Of a DNA stretch of 64,000 bases, positions 1 through 12,345 are shown piece by piece. A program made the translations under genes and the position numbers. The notes under the pieces are model-generated. The model was given only the letters and a program-made list of their open reading frames with translations. It made no database searches and was not told the DNA's origin. How positions within the stretch are numbered: position 1 is the first letter of the stretch; the number at the start of each line of letters is the position of its first letter. This stretch comes from Actinomycetota bacterium (lineage in GTDB: Bacteria; Actinomycetota; Acidimicrobiia; Acidimicrobiales; Ilumatobacteraceae): assembly GCA_009919275.1 (NCBI GenBank), contig RGCG01000002.1, positions 1-64,000 on the forward strand, given 5' to 3'.

Positions 1-1544
1 TTGGTGACGGCCTTCGTGGTGTTACCCACGGCGTCGAGTGCGACCATGATCTTCTCGGGCTCACCGTGGAATTCGCCCGACATCTCGGCGATACCCGCGG
101 CGTTGTCGGAGACGGGACCGAAGGTGTCTTCCGAGACGATGACGCCAGTGGTTGCCAACATGCCCATGCCCGTGAGGGCCACGAGGTAGAAGCTGAAGGT
201 CAGGTTGCCGCCACCGAGTCCGATGGCCACGCCGATCGCGATTGCAATCGCAACCACTGCGTACACCGAGGACTCGAGGCCCGCTGCGGTTCCGGACAGG
301 ACGACCGTTGCCGGACCGGTTTCTGCCGACTCCGCGATCTCCTTGACGGGGCGGTAGTGGGTGCTCGTGTAGTACTCGGTGAGGCGGCTCACCAACTGCG
401 CAAGAACGAGACCGATGGCAACCGCGCCGAAGACGCGCCATCCTGCATTGCTGAGCGGCACGATCTTGCCATCGGGGTTTTCACCCATGAACTTGTCGTT
501 GCCGACGTAGGTGAGAGCGAGGATGAGCGTGCCGACGAGCGTCAGGACACCGGCCACGAGGAAGCCGCGGTTGATGGGCTTCAGGGCATCGGTTTCATCC
601 GGCTTGGCCTTCACGGCGAACACGCCCGCGATCGAGGCAACGACGCCGATGGCGCGTGCGGCGAGCGGGAAGACGAGACCGAGGGCCGGGTTCAAGCCGA
701 TGGAGTTGAACGCGGCCACACCGAGGATGATCGAGGCGACGAGGGTCACCTCGTAGCTTTCGAAGAGGTCGGCGGCCATGCCGGCGCAGTCACCCACGTT
801 GTCGCCCACGTTGTCGGCGATGGTGGCGGGGTTGCGCGGGTCGTCTTCGGGGATGCCCGCTTCGACCTTGCCAACGAGGTCGGCGCCAACGTCGGCGGCC
901 TTCGTGAAGATACCGCCGCCCACGCGCAGGAAAAGCGCGAGGAGCGAGCCACCGAAACCGAATCCGACGAGGATCACCGACGAGGTGTTCTGAAACAACA
1001 TGATGATGACGGTTGCACCGAGAAGTCCGAGGCCAACGGTGAACATGCCCGCGATACCGCCCGTGCGGAAGGCGACGGTGAGAGCGCGGGGCATCGAGTT
1101 GCTGAGCGCCGCAGCGGCGGTACGAACATTGCCGCGCGTGGCCAGGGTCATACCGATGTACCCGGTGAGACCCGAGGCGAGACAGCCCAGCACGAACGCG
1201 ATCGTGCGATAGATGCCTGCTTCGGCGAACGAAAGCGCCGAGGACTTGTCGGGCTTCAAGATCTCTGTCGAGGTCACAAAGACGATGATGACGAGCGGGA
1301 TCAGAATGAACCCGATCGTCTTGAATTGGCGCTTCAGGTACGCCCAAGCGCCTTCCTGAATCGCCGTGGCGATCTCGACCATCTTCGGCGAGCCTTCACT
1401 CTCGGCCATGACCTTCTTGACGAGGAAGAAACCGACGCAGAGGGCGATGAGGGCCGCCGCTGCGGACAACCACAGAACGGCCCATTCACCACCCTTCAGT
1501 TCGAATTGCTGCCAGCCGCCTTCCGCAGCGAAAATTCCAAGCAC
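1..1544 (-). CDS. hppA: membrane-bound proton-translocating pyrophosphatase (partial, runs off left edge)
   Basis: Minus-strand frame open from GTG at 1544 to the window edge (VLGIFAAEGGWQQFELKGGEWAVLWLSAAAALIALCVGFFLVKK...); H+-PPase signature DVGADLVGKVE encoded around 858-890. AAGGATGAG ribosome-binding-like sequence upstream. Absent from the ORF track because it has no stop in the window. Confidence 0.93.
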   Translation of the reverse strand, partial: MLGIFAAEGGWQQFELKGGEWAVLWLSAAAALIALCVGFFLVKKVMAESEGSPKMVEIATAIQEGAWAYLKRQFKTIGFILIPLVIIVFVTSTEILKPDKSSALSFAEAGIYRTIAFVLGCLASGLTGYIGMTLATRGNVRTAAAALSNSMPRALTVAFRTGGIAGMFTVGLGLLGATVIIMLFQNTSSVILVGFGFGGSLLALFLRVGGGIFTKAADVGADLVGKVEAGIPEDDPRNPATIADNVGDNVGDCAGMAADLFESYEVTLVASIILGVAAFNSIGLNPALGLVFPLAARAIGVVASIAGVFAVKAKPDETDALKPINRGFLVAGVLTLVGTLILALTYVGNDKFMGENPDGKIVPLSNAGWRVFGAVAIGLVLAQLVSRLTEYYTSTHYRPVKEIAESAETGPATVVLSGTAAGLESSVYAVVAIAIAIGVAIGLGGGNLTFSFYLVALTGMGMLATTGVIVSEDTFGPVSDNAAGIAEMSGEFHGEPEKIMVALDAVGNTTKAVT

Positions 1545-1721
1545 GTGAACTCATCCTTACGGTGGTGGGGCGGGCGTGGGCCAACCCCAGGGGTTTTTGG
1601 TGAACGCAACGAGTGTAGGGAATTCGGGCGGAGAGGGGCGAAACGGTCCAATTCCGTCACACCCCCGTTTTCGGCTCGGGAAAAGTTCGCCCGTCTGGGG
1701 TCTCGGGGGTACCGTTTCTTC

Positions 1722-1749
1722 GCTCTGAATTCGGGGCTCTGAATTCGGG
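1722..1749. repeat. perfect 14-bp tandem duplication (GCTCTGAATTCGGG x2)
   Basis: Two adjacent identical copies upstream of sdhC. Confidence 0.9.
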
Positions 1750-1790
1750 CCCCCGGCGCCACGTCAGGCTCGTGGAAGAAAGGCAAGTAG

Positions 1791-2552
1791 ATGGCTCAGG
1801 TTCTCCATGGTCGCGGCCCCGTCACCGCGACGGCCAACAAATCGCGCAAGAAGCGACCGTTCCTCCTCGACCTGTATTCGACTGCAGTCGGCAAGAAGTA
1901 CGCGATGGCCATCACGGGCATCGGCCTCATGGGATTCGTGCTCTTCCACATGATCGGCAACCTGAAGATGTACTTCGGTGCGGCCGACCTCGACCATTAC
2001 GCCGAGTTCCTGAAGAAGTTGCTCTATCCACTGGCACCGAAGGGTGCTGTTCTCTGGATCCTCCGCGGTGGACTCATCGCCATGGCGTTCATCCACATTC
2101 ATGCGGCCGTTTCGCTCACGCGTCTCAACCGCACCGCCCGCCCGGTTCGCTACCAGAGCGAGCGTGACTACCAGGTCGCCAACTTTGCCAGTCGCTCGAT
2201 GCGCTGGACAGGCGTCACCGTGTTCCTGTTTCTCGTGTGGCACCTGCTCGACTTGACGTTCGGCGTTACGAACACCGTCGGTGCCGACGGCGAGTTCATC
2301 CGCGCCAACGTGTACGACAACGTGGTACGCAGCCTCGACCGCTGGCCGGTCGCCGCGTTCTACATCCTCGCCAACATCGCTCTCGGCATCCACCTCTTCC
2401 ACGGTGCGTGGAGCCTCTTCCAGTCCATGGGCTGGAACAACCCGCGCTTCAACAAGTGGCGTCAGGCGTTCGCGACCGGTTTCGCGACCGTCGTGGTCGT
2501 CGGCAACGTTTCATTCCCGATCGCAGTTCTCGCCGGCGTGGTCGGCGGCTGA
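1791..2552 (+). CDS. sdhC: succinate dehydrogenase cytochrome b subunit
   Basis: 253 aa multi-TM protein of the single-subunit cytochrome b558 type, immediately upstream of sdhA and sdhB. Confidence 0.93.
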   Translation: MAQVLHGRGPVTATANKSRKKRPFLLDLYSTAVGKKYAMAITGIGLMGFVLFHMIGNLKMYFGAADLDHYAEFLKKLLYPLAPKGAVLWILRGGLIAMAFIHIHAAVSLTRLNRTARPVRYQSERDYQVANFASRSMRWTGVTVFLFLVWHLLDLTFGVTNTVGADGEFIRANVYDNVVRSLDRWPVAAFYILANIALGIHLFHGAWSLFQSMGWNNPRFNKWRQAFATGFATVVVVGNVSFPIAVLAGVVGG

Positions 2553-2567
2553 GGAAGAAGGACAGTC

Positions 2568-4486
<1,919 letters not shown>

Positions 4487-4490
<4 letters not shown>

Positions 4491-5263
4491 GCAACCACCT
4501 GAAGGACATCACCCTCAAGATCTGGCGTCAGTCGGGCCCGAACGACGGCGGACACTTCGAGACTTACAAGGTCGACGAGATCAGCGACGAGGCGTCGTTC
4601 CTCGAGATGCTCGACTATCTCAATGAGCGCCTCATCAACGAGGGCAACGAGGCGATCGTGTTCGACCACGACTGCCGCGAAGGCATCTGCGGCACGTGTT
4701 CGCTCATGATCAACGGCCAGGCCCACGGTCCCGAGCGTGCAACGGCGACGTGTCAGTTGCACATGCGCAAGTTCAAAAGCGGTGACAGCATCACGATCGA
4801 GCCCTGGCGCGCAAAGGCCTTCCCGATCGTGAAGGACCTGATGGTCGACCGTTCCGCCTTCGACCGCATCATCGAGTCGGGTGGTTTCATCACCTCGCCG
4901 ACCGGTGGCGCGCCGGACGCGAACCTCATTCCGATTCCGAAGCCGGTCGCTGACGCCGCCATGGACTCGGCCGAGTGCATCGGCTGCGGTGCGTGCGTCG
5001 CGGCGTGCCCGAACGGTGCGGCCAACCTCTTCACATCCGCGAAGATCGCCCACCTCAACTTGCTGCCGCAGGGACAGGCCGAGCGTTACAAGCGTGTCGA
5101 GGCAATGGTCGAAACCATGGACGAGTACTTCGGTTCGTGCACCAACCACGGTGAGTGCGAGGCGGCATGCCCGAAGGAAATTTCGATCGATGTCATTGCG
5201 TTGGCGAACGCCGACTATCGCAAGGCGAAGGTCAAGAACCGCAAGCAACTCGCCCGCAACTGA
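4487..5263 (+). CDS. sdhB: succinate dehydrogenase iron-sulfur subunit
   Basis: GTG start overlapping the sdhA stop (GTGA). CREGICGTC 2Fe-2S motif and [12 protein letters not shown] / [12 protein letters not shown] cluster motifs. Confidence 0.96.
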
Positions 5264-5322
5264 TCGGCCGTGTTTCGCCGCTGCTGGTGAAGCACTAGCG
5301 GCTTTACGGGTAACGTCGGGCC

Positions 5323-6765
5323 ATGGCAGCACACGCATCGCCCCCCAACACTCTTCCGACGACCCTCGGCGCTCTGCGCACTTCGGGCTGGGAGTCCGTG
5401 CCCGTCAAAGACGAGATGCGTCGCAATGCGATCGCGAAGATTCGCGCCGGCGAGGCATTGTTCGACGGCGTGATGGGTTACGAGAGCACGGTCATGCCGC
5501 AATTGGAGAACGCGCTGCTTGCGGGCCACGACATCGTTTTCCTCGGTGAGCGCGGTCAGGCCAAGACGCGCATGATCCGGTCACTCACCGGTTTGCTTGA
5601 TGAGTGGATGCCGATCGTGTCGGGCAGCGAGATCAACGACGACCCCTACAACCCCGTCTCTCGTCATGCGCGCGATCTCGTCGAACAGATGGGTGACGAC
5701 ACCCCGGTGACGTGGGTGCACCGTTCCGCGCGTTACGGCGAGAAGTTGGCCACACCCGACACGTCGATTGCCGACCTCATCGGTGAAGTCGACCCGATCA
5801 AGGTTGCCGAGGGCCGATACCTGTCCGATGAGCTGACCCTGCACTACGGCCTCGTGCCGCGGACGAACCGCGGCATCTTTGCCATCAACGAATTGCCCGA
5901 CCTGGCCGAACGTATCCAGGTGGGCCTCTTGAACGTGCTCGAAGAGCGAGACGTCCAGATTCGCGGATACAAGATCCGTCTTCCGCTCGACGTCGTGCTC
6001 GTGGCGTCGGCCAACCCCGACGACTACACCAACCGCGGCCGCATCATCACCCCGTTGAAGGACCGTTTCGGTAGTCAGATTCGCACGCACTATCCGCTCG
6101 AGATTTCCACCGAGGTTGAGATCATCCATCAAGAAGCACGCCCCGCGTCGACGGCCGGTGTTGACGTGCGTGTTCCGGCATTCATGGACGAGGTCATTGC
6201 AACCTTCAGTCATCTTGCCCGCGCGAGCAACAACATCAGCCAACGCAGCGGAGTGTCGGTCCGTCTTTCGGTGAGCAACCACGAAATCATGGTGGCCAAT
6301 GCCGTGCGCCGCGCATTGCGTGCCGGTGACAGCGTTGTGTCTCCGCGCGTCAGCGACCTCGAGGCTCTTGCTGCGTCGACGTCGGGCAAGGTGGAAGTCG
6401 AGGTCCTCGAGGACGGCCGCGAGGGCGCCATCCTCGATCACTTGGTGAAGAGTGCCGTGTTGCAGGTCTACAAGCGCATGGCGACACCGACGACCGTCAG
6501 TGTCGAAGCGGTCAACGAAGTGCTCGCCGCCTTCGAAAGCGGAGTCATCGCGCACACGGGCGACGACGTGACGTCAACACAGTTGGTGTCATTGCTCGAG
6601 GAAGTGCCGTCATTGCGATCGGTCGTCAACGTCTTCACCGGAGGCGACGAGTCACCGGCCGTCGTCGCGAGCGCAGTTGAGTTTGCCCTCGAGGGACTGC
6701 ACCTCTCGAAGCGACTCAACAAGGACTCGTCGGGTCCGCGCGCCACCTACAGATCCAAGGCCTGA
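5323..6765 (+). CDS. MoxR/Mg-chelatase ChlI-like AAA+ ATPase
   Basis: 480 aa; Walker A-like GERGQAKT, NELPDLAERIQVGLLNVLEERDVQIRGY, ASANPDDYTNRGRIITPLKDRFG. Resembles the mycobacterial Rv0958 type. Confidence 0.88.
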   Translation: MAAHASPPNTLPTTLGALRTSGWESVPVKDEMRRNAIAKIRAGEALFDGVMGYESTVMPQLENALLAGHDIVFLGERGQAKTRMIRSLTGLLDEWMPIVSGSEINDDPYNPVSRHARDLVEQMGDDTPVTWVHRSARYGEKLATPDTSIADLIGEVDPIKVAEGRYLSDELTLHYGLVPRTNRGIFAINELPDLAERIQVGLLNVLEERDVQIRGYKIRLPLDVVLVASANPDDYTNRGRIITPLKDRFGSQIRTHYPLEISTEVEIIHQEARPASTAGVDVRVPAFMDEVIATFSHLARASNNISQRSGVSVRLSVSNHEIMVANAVRRALRAGDSVVSPRVSDLEALAASTSGKVEVEVLEDGREGAILDHLVKSAVLQVYKRMATPTTVSVEAVNEVLAAFESGVIAHTGDDVTSTQLVSLLEEVPSLRSVVNVFTGGDESPAVVASAVEFALEGLHLSKRLNKDSSGPRATYRSKA

Positions 6766-6778
6766 TCGGTCGCACCCG

Positions 6779-7489
6779 ATGCTCAAGAATCTCGTACTGA
6801 CCGGCGGTTGGGCGCACGATTTCTCGTCATCATCCGCGGTGCTGGCCGAAGTCCTCTCACCGGTGGCGACAAGTGTCGTCGTCAACGACATGAGCGAGGT
6901 TGCTCGGCAGCTGAACACGGGAAACTTCGACGTCCTCACGGTGTACGCCTGCTGGTTCACGATGACGGATGCCAGGTACACGAACGAACAGCGCGCCGAG
7001 TGGGCACGTACCACACCGCGAGACTTCCGTGACGCCGTCGTTCAGCACCTCGATTCCGGGCGTGGTCTGTGCGTGTTGCACACCGGCCTGCTGTGTTTCA
7101 CCGACTGGGAGGATTGGCCGGGAATCGTTGGCGGTGACTGGACATGGGGCCGCAGCTGGCATCCCGCTCCGGCAACGATGCGCGTCGACCGGCACCCCGA
7201 CGCGGCGAGCCATCCGGTCGTCGCGGGAATCGACGGCCTCGAGGTGTTCGACGAGCGTTACTGCGACATCGACGCACGGCCCGGTTCCAGCGTTCTCATG
7301 TCGTCCGGGGGCCCCGAGGGTGAGTTCCCGACGGTCTGGGTCCGTGACTCGGACGGCGGGCGACGTGCGTACAGTTCGCTCGGGCATGATCGCATCTCGC
7401 TCACCGAGCCAACCCATGCGCGGCTCATACGTCGCTTGCTCACATGGGCTGGCGGGGGTGACGCGGCGACGGTCTCGCGCCTAGCATGA
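6779..7489 (+). CDS. ThuA-like domain protein
   Basis: MLKNLVLTGGWAHDF... with GRGLCVLHTGLLCF and HPVVAGI typical of the ThuA/glutamine-amidotransferase-like fold. Confidence 0.7.
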   Translation: MLKNLVLTGGWAHDFSSSSAVLAEVLSPVATSVVVNDMSEVARQLNTGNFDVLTVYACWFTMTDARYTNEQRAEWARTTPRDFRDAVVQHLDSGRGLCVLHTGLLCFTDWEDWPGIVGGDWTWGRSWHPAPATMRVDRHPDAASHPVVAGIDGLEVFDERYCDIDARPGSSVLMSSGGPEGEFPTVWVRDSDGGRRAYSSLGHDRISLTEPTHARLIRRLLTWAGGGDAATVSRLA

Positions 7490-7535
7490 CCGAAGTATTC
7501 GCCGGCATATCGCTGAATCTGGGGGAGAGAACAAC

Positions 7536-9848
7536 ATGTCGCTGATCGGTGCCAAGGTTCTGCGCAAGGAAGACCCGAATCTGATCACCGGACAAGGGCA
7601 GTACGTCGACGATCTCGCACCGGCGGGTTGCGCGTTCATGGCAATGGTGCGCAGCACCGAACCACATGCGCGCATCGTTGCGGTCGACACCTCGGCCGCC
7701 CGGTCAATGGACGGTGTGCTTGCCGTGTGGACTTCCGCCGACATCGCCGGCTTGCCGGCCCGTCCATCGAGCTTGCCCGGAATGGACATGCCCCTCATCG
7801 CCGGTGACGCTGCCCGCTTCGTTGGCGACATCGTTGCGGTGGTTGTGGCCACCGATCGCTATACCGCCGCCGATGCAGCCGAGGCAGTGATCGTCGACTA
7901 CGAACCGCTGCCCGCGGTTGCTTCGCTCGCCCAAGCTCTTGCAGCCGATGCACCGATGATTCATCCGGTGCTTCAGGGCAACACCGTCTTCTTTCAGGAC
8001 TACACCGAGGACCTGTCGGCCGAATTTGCGGCTGCACCGCGCACGGCCAGCCTCTCGCTCGTCAACAACCGCTGTGCGCCCGTTCCCATCGAACCAAACG
8101 TTGTTCTCGCCGATTGGGGACCGGCGGGACTCACCGTGTGGGCCGCATTTCAGGCTCCGCACCACCTGCGCAACACCATCGCCGCGTTCTTCGGGATCTC
8201 GCAGGACACGACACGAGTGATTGCACCCGATGTCGGTGGAGGTTTCGGTGCCAAGATCAACTTCGCGTCGGAGATCTTCCTTGCCGCAGCGTTGTCGCGT
8301 GCGCTCAGCCGTCCGGTCAAGTACACCCAGACTCGCAGCGAGTGCATGGTTGCGATGTTCCATGGTCGCGCCCAGGAACACAAAGTCGACGTTGCCTTCG
8401 ACGATTCGGGGAAAATCCTCGCATTGAAGGTTCAGGTCACGCAGGATCAGGGTGCCTACCCCGATGCAACCGGAATGGGATTGCCGGTCCTCACCACCGC
8501 CATGTCGGCGGGTTGCTACAAGATTCCGAAGGTTGCCGTGTCGTGGCGCAACGTCGTCACCAATACGACGCCGGTTGCCGCCTACCGAGGCGCGGGTCGA
8601 CCGGAGGCGTCGTACATGATCGAGCGCGTCATCGACTTGGTTGCCGACGAAACGGGTGTTGATCCGATCGAGGTGCGCAAGACGAACTTCATTCCCGCCG
8701 ACGGGTTCCCCTACCAGACGCACAGCCCGCTCGCGGTGTACGACAGCGGCAATTTCGCGGGTGCGCTCGACGAACTTCTTCGCCACGTCGATTACCCGGC
8801 CTTGAAAGCCGAGCAGGCGGCACGGCTGGCCGACCCAAACGCGAAACTGCTCGGTATCGGGTTCTCGTCGTGGCTAGAGATCGCGGGCTTCGGCCCTCCC
8901 GGATCACTCGAGGCGTTCGGACACCTTGCGTCCTGGGAGTCCGCCCAGGTTCGCGTGCAGCCTGACGGCAGCGCGATCATCTACACCGGAGCCTCGCCAC
9001 ACGGCCAAGGCACCGTCACCACGTTCGCCCAAATCGCTGCCGATCAACTCGGCATCGACTTCGAACGCATCAGCGTGCGACACGGCGACACTGCAGTCAT
9101 CCCCCAAGGCATCGGAACAATGGGCTCGCGTGCCGTTGCAGTTGGCGGCGAAGGCGTCAAGACGGCAAGCACCCGCGTCTTCGAGCGCGCGAAGAAGATC
9201 GCGGCACACCTTCTCGAAGCCACCGAAGACGACATTGTCGTCGAGAACGAGGAATTCCACGTTCGAGGGACTCCGTCAAAATCGGTGCCATGGTCGCAGG
9301 TCGCATGGAAGAGCTTCCAGCCGCTCGAGTTGCCTGCGGGGATGGAGCCCGGATCGCTCGACGCGACCGTCTTCCAGCAGGTCCCCAACTTCAGCTTCCC
9401 GTCGGGCGCGTACTGCTGCGTTGTTGAAATCGACCGCGAAACCGGTGAGGTCGAGATTCGCAACATGTACCTCGTTGACGATTGCGGAACGGTCATCAAC
9501 CCGATGCTCGTCGAAGGGCAGGTGCACGGTGGGGTCGCCCAGGGAATCGCCCAGGCCCTCTATGAACACATGCAATACGACGAGTCCGGGGTGCCGCGAA
9601 CCGCGACGTTGATGGACTATCTCGTACCCGCCGCCCCCGACCTTCCCGGCTACGTCAGCGGCCGCACCGTGACACTCAATCCCAGCAACACGCTCGGCGC
9701 AAAGGGCGTCGGCGAGTCGGGGTCGGTCGGGGCACCTCCGGCCGTCATCAATGCGGTTGTCGACGCACTCAGCCACCTTGGCGTGAAGCACATCGACATG
9801 CCGGCAACACCACAAAAGATCTGGTCAATCCTCAGGGGGTCGAAGTGA
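7536..9848 (+). CDS. xanthine dehydrogenase/CO-dehydrogenase family large (molybdopterin) subunit, form II CoxL-like
   Basis: 770 aa; [31 protein letters not shown] (form II CoxL signature), GVGESG motifs. Confidence 0.92.
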   Translation: MSLIGAKVLRKEDPNLITGQGQYVDDLAPAGCAFMAMVRSTEPHARIVAVDTSAARSMDGVLAVWTSADIAGLPARPSSLPGMDMPLIAGDAARFVGDIVAVVVATDRYTAADAAEAVIVDYEPLPAVASLAQALAADAPMIHPVLQGNTVFFQDYTEDLSAEFAAAPRTASLSLVNNRCAPVPIEPNVVLADWGPAGLTVWAAFQAPHHLRNTIAAFFGISQDTTRVIAPDVGGGFGAKINFASEIFLAAALSRALSRPVKYTQTRSECMVAMFHGRAQEHKVDVAFDDSGKILALKVQVTQDQGAYPDATGMGLPVLTTAMSAGCYKIPKVAVSWRNVVTNTTPVAAYRGAGRPEASYMIERVIDLVADETGVDPIEVRKTNFIPADGFPYQTHSPLAVYDSGNFAGALDELLRHVDYPALKAEQAARLADPNAKLLGIGFSSWLEIAGFGPPGSLEAFGHLASWESAQVRVQPDGSAIIYTGASPHGQGTVTTFAQIAADQLGIDFERISVRHGDTAVIPQGIGTMGSRAVAVGGEGVKTASTRVFERAKKIAAHLLEATEDDIVVENEEFHVRGTPSKSVPWSQVAWKSFQPLELPAGMEPGSLDATVFQQVPNFSFPSGAYCCVVEIDRETGEVEIRNMYLVDDCGTVINPMLVEGQVHGGVAQGIAQALYEHMQYDESGVPRTATLMDYLVPAAPDLPGYVSGRTVTLNPSNTLGAKGVGESGSVGAPPAVINAVVDALSHLGVKHIDMPATPQKIWSILRGSK

Positions 9849-10348
9849 GCACAATCGAAACGCACACGACACGAGTCACCGTCACGGTGAACGGTCGTGA
9901 AGTGAGCGAAGAAGTCGAGCCGCGCACGCTGCTCGTGCACTTCCTGCGCGAACAAGCACGCCTGACGGGGACGCATGTCGGATGCGACACCTCGAATTGC
10001 GGGGCGTGCACGGTTCTCATCGACGACGAAGCCGCCAAGTCGTGCACGGTGCTCGCGGTTCAGGCCAACGGCCACAAGGTCACCACGGTCGAGGGCGTCG
10101 GCAACGGCAGCGGAGGCTTCAGCCCGGTCCAAGAGGGGTTCCGCCAGGAGCACGGCCTGCAGTGCGGGTATTGCACTCCGGGAATGATCATGGCGTGTAC
10201 CGCCTTGCTCGCCGAGAATCCCCGACCGAATGAACACCAGATCCGCGAGGCGCTCGAAGGCAACCTGTGCCGTTGCACCGGCTACGAGACCATCGTCCGT
10301 GCCGTTCAGTGGGCGGCAACCAACGGAGGGGCAGGTGAGTGGGCATGA
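9845..10348 (+). CDS. (2Fe-2S)-binding small subunit of molybdenum hydroxylase (CoxS-like)
   Basis: [23 protein letters not shown] and [10 protein letters not shown]...CRCTGY; GTG start overlaps the upstream stop. Confidence 0.94.
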   Translation: MSTIETHTTRVTVTVNGREVSEEVEPRTLLVHFLREQARLTGTHVGCDTSNCGACTVLIDDEAAKSCTVLAVQANGHKVTTVEGVGNGSGGFSPVQEGFRQEHGLQCGYCTPGMIMACTALLAENPRPNEHQIREALEGNLCRCTGYETIVRAVQWAATNGGAGEWA

Positions 10349-11166
10349 TCCCGGCACGTTTCGACTACAGGCAGGCAGGGTCGGTGGCCGAGGCCCTTCA
10401 GCTTCTCGCGTCCTGTGACGATGCGAAGTTGCTCGCCGGTGGCCACTCGCTCGTGCCGCTCATGAAGATGCGCCTCGTGTCGCCGTCCACTCTCATCGAT
10501 ATCAGCGGTATCGCCGAGTTGCAGGGCGTCACCGATGCCGGCTCGGTTCTGCGCGTCGGCGCACTCACGCGGCATCGGGTTGTTGAACGATCGCAAGTCG
10601 TGGCCCAACACGTTCCGCTCCTCGCGCACGTTGCCGGTCTCGTTGGTGATCCGCAGGTGCGCAACCGCGGAACGATTGGTGGTTCGCTCGTTCACGGCGA
10701 CCCTGCAGCCGACCTGCCGTCAGTGGCGCTCGCAACCGGGGCAACGATGGTGGTCACCGGATCCGGTGGCGAACGGCGGATCGCCGCGTCCGATTTCTTC
10801 GTCGACTTCCTCGAAACCGCGGTTGGTCCGGACGAGATCCTGACCGCCATCGAGTTCCCGAAACGAACCGGAGCCGGCTTCGGCTACGAGAAGTTCGTGC
10901 GCCGTTCGATGGACTATGCGATCGTCGGTGTCGCGGTGCAGGCGGGCGAGCAGCCCGGCATTGCGCTCGTCAACATGGGCAGCGTGCCGCGTCGTGCCGA
11001 TGCCGCTTCGCGAGCGCTGGCAAGCGGCGCGGGCGTCGACGCGGTGGCAGCACTCGCTGCTGATGGCACCAACCCGCCCGAGGACCTGAACGCGAACGCC
11101 GACTACCGCCGGCACCTTGCGTCGGTGTTGACCAAGCGCGCACTCCTCGCCGCGGGGTACCGGTGA
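10345..11166 (+). CDS. FAD-binding medium subunit of molybdenum hydroxylase (CoxM-like)
   Basis: [14 protein letters not shown] and [18 protein letters not shown]-binding motifs; ATGA overlap with the small subunit. Confidence 0.94.
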   Translation: MIPARFDYRQAGSVAEALQLLASCDDAKLLAGGHSLVPLMKMRLVSPSTLIDISGIAELQGVTDAGSVLRVGALTRHRVVERSQVVAQHVPLLAHVAGLVGDPQVRNRGTIGGSLVHGDPAADLPSVALATGATMVVTGSGGERRIAASDFFVDFLETAVGPDEILTAIEFPKRTGAGFGYEKFVRRSMDYAIVGVAVQAGEQPGIALVNMGSVPRRADAASRALASGAGVDAVAALAADGTNPPEDLNANADYRRHLASVLTKRALLAAGYR

Positions 11167-11393
11167 CGGGACACGGCTATCGCGTCGAAATCAATCGCGA
11201 GACGTGCATCAGTTCGGGTCGGTGCGTGGGCGACGCTCCCGGGGCCTTTGTTTTCGACGATGACGAACTTGCCACGGTTGGCGACGCAGTGAGCGAACTC
11301 GCCGAGACGAAGCTCTTGCGCATCGCTCGTGACTGTCCCGGCGAGGCGATCATCGTGTACGGCGCCGACGGCGTGCCGCTGCAACTTCACTGA
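11163..11393 (+). CDS. 3Fe-4S type ferredoxin (P450-associated style)
   Basis: 76 aa; CISSGRC...DCPGEAI, i.e. CXX?XXC(X)nCP with Ser at the variable position. Confidence 0.88.
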   Translation: MTGHGYRVEINRETCISSGRCVGDAPGAFVFDDDELATVGDAVSELAETKLLRIARDCPGEAIIVYGADGVPLQLH

Positions 11394-11399
11394 GCAACG

Positions 11400-12345
11400 T
11401 CACGAGACGGGATCGATGGCAAAGATCCGTCGGGCGTTGCCCCCGAGGATTTTTGCGGCATCCGCGTGCGAAAGACCGAGCGAACTGATCTTGTCGAGGT
11501 ACTTCTCGTGCGTCGGTGCGGTGGACTGCGGTATCGAACGACAGCTGGGCCCATTGTTCGTCGAAGCTGCGTTGCAGGAGGCCCTTGCCCCACGGACGCC
11601 GTTCGAGTGCCGCCTCGAGGCGGCCCTTTTGGAATGGTGCAAAGCCACCGCCATGGGCGACGTGGACATGAAGTCCGGGATGTCTGTCAAGGACTCCACC
11701 GAAGAGGAGGTGGGCGACGGCCAGCGCTTCGTCGATGGCGAATCCGAAAATGATGTCCATGTCCCACGGTCCGAAGATCGGATCGGGTCCGCGCGAGACC
11801 GTTCGGGGTTCGGGGTGGACGACGAGTGGCACGCCGAGCGTCTCGTGCTCGGCCCAGAGATCGTTCCATCGGGGATCGGACAGGGGAACGCCGTTCACGT
11901 CGGAGCCGATGTACGAGCTCTTGAGACCCAATTGGGTGACGGCACGATGCAATTCGGCGCACGCAGCGTCGGGTTGCTGCATCGGCAGGCCCGCCGCACC
12001 GACGAGTCTCGGATGATGTCGACAGATCTCTGCAATTTCGTCGTTCGTGCGTTGGTTGAAGCGGATCGCCTCGCTCGCGGGCTGGTGGTAGAAGAACGTG
12101 ATCGGGTTGGGTGACACCAACTGCTGGTGTATGCCCAGCTGGTCCATGTGCTCGACGCGTTTGCGGGCATCCGAGAACGGACTGTCGACGAACTTCACGT
12201 TCTCGAGGACATAGTCGCCAGCACGAAAGAATTGGGTGCCGTCGGGGCGCACACCCATCTCGGGTCCGGCGTGACCGCAGGTGCCCATCACTCCGGGTAG
12301 GAGGATGTGGGCGTGAACGTCGACGACGTCGAAAGTTTGGCTCAT
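11400..12345 (-). pseudogene. ACMSD-like amidohydrolase with internal frameshift/deletion
   Basis: N-terminal frame MSQTFDVVDVHAHILLP...WAQLSFDTAVHRTD joins only by frameshift to the C-terminal frame HEKYLDKISSLGLSHADAAKILGGNARRIFAIDPVS. The segment expected to contain G(S/T)DYP is missing. Confidence 0.75.

Noticed and set aside
66-1742. 558-aa plus-strand ORF
   Set aside because: Antisense to hppA; low-complexity charged composition (DRGDEGHLVAFEEVGGHAG...) typical of a high-GC shadow frame.
7536-9848. Aerobic CO dehydrogenase (form I)
   Set aside because: The active-site loop is AYRGAGR, not AYxCSFR; substrate should be considered unknown.
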